Of a stretch of DNA of 64,000 nt, positions 35,601-47,600 are shown piece after piece. Where the stretch lies: NCBI GenBank assembly GCA_911728455.2, contig OU452229.1, forward strand, positions 17,426,754 through 17,490,753. The letters are read 5' to 3'. The position numbers were made by a program, and so were the translations under genes. The notes under the pieces were generated by a model. It ran no database searches. It saw only the letters and a program-made list of their open reading frames with translations, and was not told the DNA's origin. Every line of letters starts with the position of its first letter. Within the stretch, counting starts at the first letter, position 1. This DNA comes from Marthasterias glacialis (lineage: Eukaryota > Echinodermata > Asteroidea > Forcipulatida > Asteriidae).

Positions 35601-38600
35601 AAGGTGGATCAAGTTATCAATTGTTTCAACTAGTCACAAGGCAATCTCACAAACTAAGTACTGGTGATCCCAGGCTGGTTGTGTGAATTTACTAAAGTAC
35701 ATAATAATTGCCAACAATCCTAATTCACTTTAAATCAAATCACAACTAAAACTTCAAACAAATACTTCACCCTAAACTGTAGAGTTCAACCGCATCAAAA
35801 ACAATCGCGGAACCACCTTGGCAACATAATCACCCATGCTGTGAAATTAGCAGAGTATCAGCTAACCCTCGGTCAATATGCAGCATGCCGCTCAGGACAT
35901 TTGAGTAGGAATTCATTTGGGGGGCGATAGCTGGTGGTGTCTGAGGGCCGGGTAAAAACTGGGCCAGTCGGTCAAGCCAGGGGCATCACAGTTTAATATC
36001 TCTATGGCATTAGATTTAATAGACTTGTTTGTGAAAGGGAAACAGGAAAATTGAGAAAATGGTTTGGGATGTGTTTTGTATTTTGGATTATGAGTTTGAA
36101 GCAGTGTGTGTTGAAAGATTATTGAAATAGGAAATGTGTGGTGAATACCAATAAATTTGCTTTTTTGACCAGGACAAACAGTATGATCTTAAGCAGACAT
36201 CAAAAAAGGCTTTAGTTTGTTTAATCTGATAAATTATTTTGTACAGAAAAAGAAGAAATATTGGATAATTGTCTGATGGATGTACTTGTATTTCTTTAGC
36301 TTATTGTTAATGATGTATATCTTTATCTGTAACCAATAATGATGATCAAAATTTCAAAACATGGTGACTACAAGGCTACAGTACAAAAATCTCACCACTT
36401 AAACTAAAATGTCATAAGATTTTTTGTTTTTTGTTTTTTCCAGTAGCAGCCTTTTTACTTTCTGGCTGGCATATTTCAGTACCAATGACCGTGGGCAATG
36501 ACACTCCCAGACGAGACGGGGCACACTACTGGGATAACCCACGAGTACAAAGCTAGTTATAGTCTGCTCCCCCTAGCCCTTGGCTACGCATCTGACTCTT
36601 CAACCTCCAAACCGAGGAAGTAGTTCAAGTTTTTCACTATTCCACCCAAGGCAGATGAAACTGCAATTGTTGTCAAGAGGATTAATTGGGTGTGAATGGA
36701 TCGCCGTCGGCTTTTTGTTCTGAAAATGAGACAGCTTATTCATCCTTGTGATTAGACGAGGGGGCGGAAAAAAGTAGAGTATAGAGTCGTTGGAAATTGG
36801 GTTTGAAGTTAGAAGAGTCATTGACATGAAGTTTGTAACCTTAAAGTTAGAAAAGTTAGTTGACTTGTAACTGACTACAGTTATTAAAGATAAGAATACA
36901 GCGTGCTCCTCAAGACATTGGTGAATCTGGGATGGAGGAGGAGGAGCAAGGAGACAAGGGTCATGGTAAGGATTCATCCTTTTTTTGGAGGGTCCTCTTT
37001 TTTCACATCTAAAAAACTCCCACAAAATTTGCGCCCAAAGACATTATTAAAGTCTGAAGATATAAGAATGTGTGCCTTTTTGTAACAGCAGGTGTTGGAT
37101 ACCATTGAAAAGCTCTTTTCCTATCAAAATCAGAAATTTGTAAATTTCTTTCTTCATTTTTTTTTATTTCGTCGTTTTTCCGGGGTAGCCCCACCAGTAT
37201 GGGTTCGCAAAGTGGCAAATCTTTTGTTACCTGAGCCAATTTCATAGAGCTGCATAAGCACAAAAAGTAGCCAAAAGAAGACCAAAGTTTTGCTAACCAA
37301 AATAAGAACACCAGCCAAAATACCATTTCACATGTACCATTTGTGGCTGGTATTCTGCTTTTTTTTTTTGCTTAGCAGAAATTTTTCTGCTTAAGAAGCT
37401 GTATGGAATTGGGCTCAGTTCATATTATCCCTCAATCCCATTGCTATGAGATTTTCAACTACTCTTACCTGTTCCCATGAACATGACATGGTAAGTCTTG
37501 TTGTTTTGTCCTTCGACCACATCTACGACAATCTGATCAAGTCTACAAAGAGAAAAGAGACAAGAGAGTAAAGTATAAGTTTAAGCAAGCTTTGAAAATG
37601 AGTACACCCATTACTATAAAGTTAACATTGTTCTTTTGTAATAAGAGAAGGTTTTGAATCAGAACATTTTCCATCAAGGGCCACCATGCTAGAAAAATGG
37701 CACACTTCTATTAAAAAGGAAAATAATTGAATTAAGGAACATGGTGCATTGTCAGTTTGCATTTATCTACAGAATGCGTAAAATGCTCAAGGTTATGGTT
37801 GAGGGATACGATCCTGTTCCCTGTGGACTTAAGGGTATTCGTAAAACACATGCCGCAAAAGATATACTTCACTTAGGACCAAAGGCTGTTTGGTTATGCG
37901 TGGGCCTAGCTGCCCGTACCCTGGATCTGGGGGTTAGAAAGGCTAAGAAGTCTGGTCACAAAGATCAAGAAGCTTCACCCAAAAGAAAATATGAAGACTA
38001 CGCCTAATGCCTGAAACATATGCCGAGGAGGAGACAAAAACAGATCGCTGCTTTCTCTACCGGCAATTAAATCTCAACACTTAGATGTGTGTGGGTGGGA
38101 TCTAGAAGTGTCGAATAAACAGTTTTTGTAAAAGGGAGATTCTGGTGTTTGGACAACAATGTTCTCCTCAATGATAAGTTGTCCAACCCTAGTGTTCAAC
38201 AAACTAAAAAGGTGAAGAACAAAAATTTACTATATTCACTAATTAATAAATGCCATCTCCCCATAGAAGTTTGGAGACAGAATATTTGTGAACTTCCCCA
38301 CAAATATTCCCCTTTTCTTAGTGAGGGTTTAAATAAATAGTTTCCGACTTATTGTGACAGTATGCTGTGTACACCCCAACTCTGCTTGATAAATTTTATA
38401 CTCTAACTGGCCTTTCCCCTCATTCTCAGTCAACTTAGGCGAGAGAGTTTTATTTTAAGACAACATGAAAAATTCAGTGCACTATTGATACACTCTTTAA
38501 GAAAATGAAGAAAATTCTCTCAAGTGTCCCATAACCCTTTCATAAATGACAGTACTGGGGAAACATTTACCCTCGGTCCCTGAATTCTGTTATCATCATT

Positions 38601-41600
38601 TAACCACAATTTATTTCCACAAAGGAAATAGTGCTTCTGTAATACAATCGGTTAATAAGTGTAGCAGATGTTCAAGTTCTTAACCAGATTTTTATTATGA
38701 GTAATAAAAAGGTGGGATTATAGGAGGGTCTGGATGCTATGCGGCGCCTTCGGGGAGTAAATGTAAAGTCATATTATTTATGATGTATGCATTTTGTGGT
38801 TACAGGAAATAGCAGTTGACACTTTGAATCTGAAAAAGAAACAATAGGATAAAGGTCAATAAAAGCAAAGTGGAGGTTCTAGTTCATCATCTTTTCGGCA
38901 TCAGGATCAGCCTTCTCTAAAGCTCTCAGCTAACACAGATGCATGGTAAAGAAACTTGTTTCCTAGTTATAGAAAATGGGAGACTTTTGAATGCTAGATG
39001 ACAGCAGACTTACCAGGTGAATTTCCATTGTTTGCGTAGTTCTGAGCATGCGCACAGTTCCGAGAACAATAGATTTACCTGATAAGTCTGCTGCCACCCA
39101 GTGTCCTCAAAAGTCTTGCATTAATATTGACACCTTGCACAGTAAAAAAAATCAATTAATCATACAGGTAACTATGATTCAGCCAATAATTTCGGTCTTT
39201 TTGACAGTAGGATCCCTAAAGATCAGAGCTCATTGAGCACCTCAAATAAAACTGTTTCATTCTCCTGAAGACGATCAGAGTATACTGATCGAAACGTCGA
39301 GAACACTCCGGCTCTTTTCAGAGCCAACACTCCTCCCAAAAGAGATTCAAACACATAAGTTAATAGTATTTTCTTTCTTAAAACTGTTTCAGTTCAAGTT
39401 ACCGAAAAAAGTTTGACTCAACATTTTCCAAAAAAACACATCCCAGACAGCTTCGCTTCTCAAATAGCCTGCTCCTTGACATTCCACGTTCCCTGCACTC
39501 TCTGGGTGATCACTGTTTCTCACACTCCGACCCATCTCTTTAGAACAGCCTCCCACTCCAACTCAGACAAGCAGACACTTGCTCTTGTAAACAACTCTTA
39601 AAACATATTTAAGCCTGAAAAGCATATAGCCGCGGCCTTTTGGTTGTCTTTGTGTTTTTTTAAGAAGAGTTCTTGTTTTGCACCAGGAGTGTCATTCTTG
39701 ACAGACAGGGTGCACTAGAAACATCCAGTATTATTATTTTTATTACTAGTGACTGAAACAGAAATAGCCAAGCACTGATTGGGGTCATTCCAACTGTAAC
39801 ATCGGCTCTCTATTAAGACAACAAATGCACAAAAAGAATTCCCCATCTCAGAAATGAACATCAGCAAATAAAATAATCACAATCTACAAAAGGGACAGGT
39901 GGACAGGTAGCCAGCGGTGGCACCAGATTTGCTAATCTGGGGGGGGGGGGGCAAGCTTAACTTTAGGGGGGGCAAACAAAAATATTTAATTGTAATTTTG
40001 TACTGCTGAAAAGCAGTTAAACTGAATTTCGGGCATAGGCGAAAAATTGAGGCGGGAACTGGGGGGGGGGCAAATAAACTAGCTGGGGGGCATTTTCCCC
40101 CTTGCCCCCCACCCTAAGCCGCAGCTGCAGGTAGCTAAAGGGAATGAGAAAAAAACACACCTATAATCCACATGTCAAGTCAACCATGAATGGGAATTCA
40201 AGTTATGCAGCGCTCACCCTCAATTTGACCTCACATTTTTGACCATTCCGTTTCAAGCATTACTTCTGACAATGCACTGTTCTCAAAATCTACAGAATCT
40301 GGAAAACTGTTCAAAGACAGTGTGACACTGTAATTCTTGTTTTTGTTTTAACACTTTACACAATAAGGCCCTCACATCTGGTGTACTAAATTGAGAGCGT
40401 AGTCAAAGGCACCTTGCGTAAAACTTGAAAACTGAGGATGGCCTATGTTGTTATTTCTGTCTAGCAGTTTCAATGTGAATTTAAAGTTCTTTCTTATAAG
40501 TGGAATATCTTAACTCTCCAACCCTGCACTCTCTACAGGAAAAGTGATAAGATAGTTGTTTGGTTTACAAGAAAGTAAAGTTCAAGTCTGGGCCCTCGAT
40601 GATATTCTCACTATTGCTTGGCAACTAACTTCATCTGCCAATTCTGAAGCATCTTAATGCATCATCCGCGTACAGTTTATACAAGGTGCACTTCGCTGGA
40701 GCACACACTGCTTCGCTCCATAACATTGATTTATTTCCCTTCCCCCCCCCCTCCATAAAAAAAAATATCAGCAAAAAATGTAGCTGTGTGACACATCAGC
40801 AAGGGAAGTATTTTATTGAACGAGACGTTACGTACACATCTCCTTAAGATCCCTGCACATTCCATGCCATTATGTGGTTGACCACTGACTCAAAAAGAGG
40901 AAGGTGGCATATAATTTTTGTGGCAATTACATTGGCGGATGGTAACAGCTGAAAGAGAAATTGTGTTTAACTAGGGAAGGGGAATGACCGTTGGGTGTCT
41001 GGGGTAGGTCTAGTATGGACAAGGGACCCCCCATGGACTGAGGGTTCAATTTAAGTTGGAAGTTGGCTGTCTGATGGAAACCATCGATTCCCCAACCCTG
41101 AGTCCGGTCTGTGATTTGGTTCAAATGAAGAAAAATGATCAGCAGGTGTGAGGCGATGAAAGCTGGAATAGGAAAGAAAGGAAAAGTGATCATCGTGCCC
41201 AAATATGGCACAGTTATGGCAAATTGTATCTCAGAAAAATTTACAATCCTTCCCCCGTGAACTTTGAATGTGAACTTTGTGCAGCCCAAATTTTAAATTT
41301 CTGGTATTGAGTGATGTCTTGGAATGAAGTTGAATTTCCCTCGTGTGACAGTAAACTATGTCCAAGGGATTCCCCAACTTTGACCCAACCTTGATAACTG
41401 CCCACTGTACAGTATCAACCACAAATACTGATGGACGCATGGTAATGTTACTATGCAAAATGACGATAAATACGCAGAGTATGGCCGACCTTAGAGATTT
41501 AAAATCAGATGCTATCAACTTAAGATTTCCATTAAGTGTGAAATTAAATGCAATGGTTCAGTGATCCTGTTTTGGTCCACTGTCAAGGTCCAAGCCTTGT

Positions 41601-44600
41601 ATTCTTTCTTTTTAAAAAAAAACTTATAAATAGACACTTTCTTCACGATCAAGGTTAACAGCTCCATGCCTGGGAAAGTTTGACTGGGCCAAATTTGATA
41701 TTGTGGTGGCATGCTTGATGCCCCCTGAGGAGACATAAAGATGTTGTTTAAGATTCATTGATGGGTCAGGGAACCTGAGAGAGGAGACAGAGCTCAGTGG
41801 GAGAACCTTAAAAACTACTGGGGAGACAAATCAACATCTCAACGGTGGCTGAATTTATGTAGGAAAAAAAAAATGTGATGACAGAGAAATTACAGCTAGT
41901 AAAATATTTTAAAGATTGTAAGATAAATGTTCCATTTAATTTGTTTACTCTTATGATTCTTGTTTCAAGAACGTGCTTTATGGATGTAGCACTTTGTTGG
42001 CTTTTCACAGTGTTTATTTTTAAAAGTTAAGTGTTCACATATATTTTATGTATGGACAATTTGTGGGGTGGGGTGCCAAGCGATCTCCCTCATCGGACTC
42101 AAGTTCTGGTGTTGTCGGCAGCAGGATGTGGGTTCAAATCCCGGTGTCGGCACGTGTGTCCTTGAGCATGATACTTTAGCATAGTTGCTTTGTCCTCAGG
42201 ATGAGACGTTAAGCCGTGGGTCCCATGTACTAGGATTGGTAGTGCACATAAAAAGAACCCAGAACACTTATATATATACACTTAGAGGTATCGGGAAATT
42301 ACCCCGGTGTTTCTGTTCTGGTTCACATAGCCAACACCATTGTTTACAGGTTTCCTCAGGCTTGAGATCTACAGTGATTAAGTTTACTTATATGGCCTCC
42401 TTGGTTTCATTTCAAGAAATATACAATAGTTGTTCAAGTTTTCATCCTACAATTATTATGAAAAGTAATTTTAAAGAAACTGAAAGGATTTCCCTTTAAA
42501 GTGAAGTTAATTCCTTGCAGAATTCCTACAAAGGTGCACCTTCCTAACTTCTGAATTGGGAAAGAATACAAGACACGGAAATGCCTATTTTTACTCTCCT
42601 TTGGTTCCTTCAAGACAATGTTTTCAGGGGAGCATATCTGAATTCAAAGTGGGTTAACAATGACACTGATAGTATTGTTCTCACTCTGACAGCAAAGGAT
42701 TCACAGGTATTAACCATGGGCAGTCAGCATCATGGTCAGCCCCAAAGCCATCCCCACCGCCATCCAATATCTCAAACCCCTATAGACCCAATGATCAAAG
42801 ATGAAGTGCAAACATCTTGAATTTAGTTTACATCCACTAACTTCCACCTCATAACAGACTGCTACTACAGGACCAACCGTAAGATGTCTACTTCCCAACC
42901 GTTCTTACCAACCAGTTTCCTCCAGAAATCATCCTGTAAACTAGCCCTAATCCCCCAGGGTCAGTTTGGTTCCTGGTTAAGCCATTCATGATATGACCAG
43001 ACAGCTGAGTGGTCAGATCCTCCCATTATTGCTCAGTAAGAAATGTTCACTTGTGTTCATTATTGGCAGGTGCCACACACAGCCCCACCCCGTTGGCAGG
43101 TGTAAGCCCAAGACCAACGGAACAACCCAATAATCGTTACAGGTACAAAGACCATGATGTGAGATTGATATGCCATGCATTTTTAATCATCGTTAATTTT
43201 TATTTGGGAAATGGATTTCTAAACGAGATAAAATGTCAAGGTAGAGCAAACTTGTCGCAATTGAATTGACGTCAGAGTAAAAGTGGCATACTAAGCTAAA
43301 TATGTAAATGGTAACAGAAGAATTTACCCTAATTTTGACCCTAATAAAGGTAGATGACTATTTCAAAATATGGTTGAGCAAAAAATAATTCTTGATCCAT
43401 CTGGCTCGGCTCTATCAGTACCTTATAGCTGATAGTGTGATTTAGAATTTAATTTTGACAGAAGGAAATATAGTGACCAATCTTCTAACTGGCTAAGCCA
43501 TAAAAACGAGTCTTAAAAAGTTGAGTGAAACATTCTTGGCCGGTCTGACCTAAGCTCATAACTTCCTTCCCTTTGGTTATAATTCTCAAGACTTTGTTGG
43601 ATGTATAGTTTATAGTCTGGCTCCAGACTATGTATACGTCTGTCTCAGTGACGTACACATGGGCCATTAAGGTCATCCTTAATTATCAACTTTTTAGTAA
43701 AAACAATAAATTATTAACACTTACGCGGTCCTCGGTTAGCTTTTCACAAATCAAATTTATAGAAATAGTAACATCTTGTACTGGGTGGGGGGCATCCATA
43801 AATTGAGTACTGTTGCAATCTATACATGCATGGTTGTGGTAGGACGGATTGGTAACTATTGGATAAGAAAATGTTCAGTTTGTTTCGGGATTGAGGCTTT
43901 GTAAGAAAAAAATACAAAGAAACTAGGAAATAATCACACATTGGAACAATTAGTCAATAAAATCCCTTGGTAACAATAGTATCAAGTCCCTAATTCTGTC
44001 CGATCATAAATTCAATTGCAATGGAATACTACCCCTTTAAAAACTATAACTTAAAAACTGGTAAACTGACTGTAAATGCTTCCATTCTTTGCACAAATCA
44101 AGATACTTGTAATAAAACCAACCTGTGAAAATGTCGGCTCATTTCGTTGTTTCATTTGCAAGACAACGGTAAAAATACATTCAGCATTTTTTTTATGCAT
44201 TCCTATAGGCAGAGTTTTCGTCTCACTGAGACGAAAACTAAGTTTGGATCTTATTTCATTTAATATTTAAAAAACGATGACACTTCAGGCAAGTTTTGTA
44301 CCATCATTATCTTTATGTGTGTGAATATTTTTGTTTTTCCTCTTACCAATGCTTGAGCTGGGGATTTAAAGCATGTGGACAACATTGGTAAAAAGACCAG
44401 TGTCAGCATTTTATGTGACCCAACATACAAATGAAATAACAAACCTGTAAAACTTTAAGCTCAATTGGTCATCGGCATCACAAGAAAATAATGGAAGAAA
44501 AAAACATTTTCAAACATCAGGTTTTGGACTCAAGAGATCAAAACTAATTGTTTTACTCATTTCTCATACACTGTAGCATTTTAAGCAAAAACATTTCAAG

Positions 44601-47600
44601 GGAAATTTTTCACATGGATTATCTTTATACCATGTAAATCTGTTTACATTTATATATCAATATTACCAATGTAGCAGAACCTTTACCAGTTGACGCCAGA
44701 CGTCGTGTAAACAAGTCATTGTGTAAAATCAGAAAACCGAAACAAAGGTAGCCCGGACAATTTGTTTAAGTCAGAATGAACTGAGTTTCCAGCTTTGGTT
44801 CCAGATTGAGGAACAATTAAATCCTCGACCGTAGCTCACAGTGGAGGTTTTGCAATTTATGGTGCATGAGTTTGACATTTTCTTGATAGAGCAACCACAA
44901 ATCCCGGTGCTTCAAAGAGAGTCTTTGTTCTCTTGGCTTTGTCAAGTCAAGGATTCGCTGTGCCAGTGGTACTCTCAAAGAGAAATGGTTCCTTCAATTC
45001 TGCGCAAATATCCCCGTCAGGCTGAACGGGGACAAAATGGAAGATTCCCAGCAGGAACTGGTTAAGTATTTCCAGTTAGATCTTAATTTAATGAAAGTAA
45101 CCAGCCAGTCTCCAGGAAGCAAATTCACTGACATAATCAATTTTGCTGGCTTCCTTTATTTTAAGCCCTTTTCACACGACAAAAAAAATAACCAAGGTCC
45201 CTTGCTACACATTTTACGAGCGCTGATTGTTTATTGCTGTCATCGTGCTTGACCGATTTCGCTAGCTTTCACACGACTGAAGTATAAAAAACTAACGACC
45301 ATTGTGCACACATCACTGGTAACTCACGTGCGAACGGCATATCGGTGAAATAGATACTAGTACCAGTGAAATTTTAAGTAATTGAACTGCGCGTGCGCGG
45401 GTTTCTATGCATGTATAGCTTTTTTGGCGCGTTGTCATGCAGGCCTATGTGTATGGATGTACGTGTGTAATTCTGAATCAATCATTGCAGCCAGCTGAAC
45501 CTGAGAACGAAGTACTTCCTGAATCCTATACCGAAAAAAGAAACAAAATCAGATAAATGGCTGACATCGATGAAACATCAGCGTAAGAATACTTGGGTCG
45601 GCCATGTTGACACGATCGTTTGCAATAACAAGGCAGCACACGCACACGGGACGCCGGTGTCAGATGCAATTGTGTCCGCCATGCAATACTGTCCGCTCCG
45701 GACGGTTTTGCATATGCAATCGTGTCCGGGGCTATGCAAAACCGTCCGACATAGTTACATGTACATTGTGCGTCAGCGAGCGTGCATGCACTGAACGTAT
45801 GTATGCACATGTGCGGCATGAATATTCATGTATTATGATTGCAGCTTACTGCAACGGTTTCAGCGCTTTAGTTTTTCTTCTGTTTTAAATCTTTTGACAT
45901 ATTTATAAACATAACCCGGGGGTGTCATGGACAAGCAAAATTTCCACGGGCCCGCCGTGCCTGGGGCTTGTTTTTGCCGAATATTTGAACATAGGCTTCG
46001 AGGACCGTTTTGCACGGTGGCGGACACGATTGCATATGCAAATGTGTCTGGGCGGACACAATTGCATTATGCAGCAGCGTCCGGGCGGACACAATTGCAT
46101 ATGCAAAATCGTCCGGCGGACGGTATTGCATATGCAATAATGTCCGCCGGATAGTATCGCATAGAGGACATAATTGCATGCGACACCGGCGTGTATAGAT
46201 ACAGTCATGATCTTTCGTCGTTATGCGAAAGGTCACACAAAAGTTCGCCACGCATGCGTGGTATGTGACATTTCGCACAGGACGTCGTTCAATAAACAGA
46301 GTTTCCCTTCACACGATGATTTCGCGCACGTCCTTGGTGAAATCTTCCGCTTGCGGAAGATTTTGTCGTAGGTCCGGACCTGCGACAAAATTTAGCAATG
46401 TTTGAGAAGATTTCGCAAGGGACCTTGGACAATGTAAAAGTTGTTGTCCTTTCACACGAGGTGCATTTTGTAAATTTTCGCAACCTTGCTAAAATTAAGC
46501 AAGGGACCCTTGCTAAATTGCTCTCGTGTGAAAGGGGCTTAAGTGGTTTAGTAAAAGGGTGGTTCCATCACTCAACCCTCACTTACAGGGTTATTGGTTC
46601 CAATCCTGGGCTTACTGTTGCGACGTCAACCAGTTGCAACTATTCAGCTGCGAGAAACAAATATCCATGCAGGAACAAATGGCCAAAGTCTGGAAATCCA
46701 TTCCCACAACTTGAGACTGAAAACCCCTGCAGAATGGCAACTTTGTCCCCTGTCACCACTGTCCCTGGTTGACAGTTATCAAACCAAACTTGCTAAATTG
46801 GACAGATGGAAATCCAAGAGCAGATATGACCCTAGATGACCTTACAACACCAGGTCAACTTTAAGGAATCTTAGCCCTTGGCACCGGCACAAGCTGAAAT
46901 CCTCTGAAAGCGAACACTAACAGATTATTTGATTACCTCTCTTGTAGCGAGACTGGAGGAGGGAAAGAGAAAGTGTTACAATGCCAGGATGACAGAGGCC
47001 ACTTCAGCCAGGTCTGTCTCAACTATTTATTTGCACATTCCTGTCCAAATCAAAGAACTAAAGGGGCAGGTAGATGTGACTAATGGAAAGGAGAAGGGGG
47101 GCATGGGCATTTTTGGAGAAGGGGCTAAAATGATTGTCACAATCAAGAAGGCTGAAGCAAACTAAAACTGTTCATCACTCTGTTACATTTTCCCTCCAAT
47201 AAGGTTTGGACAACCTGTATTCATTATTTGTAAGTACACCTGAAGTTTGACCCCAAAACATCCTTCTTTAATGGCTTGACCAGGCACTGGCCTGCTTTTC
47301 AATAAATTATGAACAAATTTAATCAGAAACTGTAGATCAGAACAGATGGGCTCCTTGCACGCAATCAACTTGACACAGTGTGACCCCTGTTAAGATTCTA
47401 GATTTTCTCCTTTTTTTTCCTCATTTAAAAAATAAAAAAAAAAATCACCAACAGTGGTTCCTGAGGCAGTAAACTGATGTCATCTAATTTTCAAACGTCA
47501 CTAAATCAAAAGGTATATTAATGTATCCTGAAGCCCTGCTTCTTTGGAATTTATAGGGTGTTTCTTGTACGCAGGTCAGGCTACTCTAGATTGTAAAAAC

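Noticed and set aside
40927..41289. 120-codon - strand ORF
   Set aside because: No recognisable domain and no splice-phase support; consistent with chance in a long intron.
45903..46278. Overlapping ORFs of 60-117 codons rich in CNTV/CICN-like repeats
   Set aside because: They are translations of the GCATATGC palindrome array in several frames, not proteins.
45161..46542. CRISPR-like array
   Set aside because: Repeats alternate orientation and lack uniform unique spacers, and the window is eukaryotic; it is a foldback transposon.
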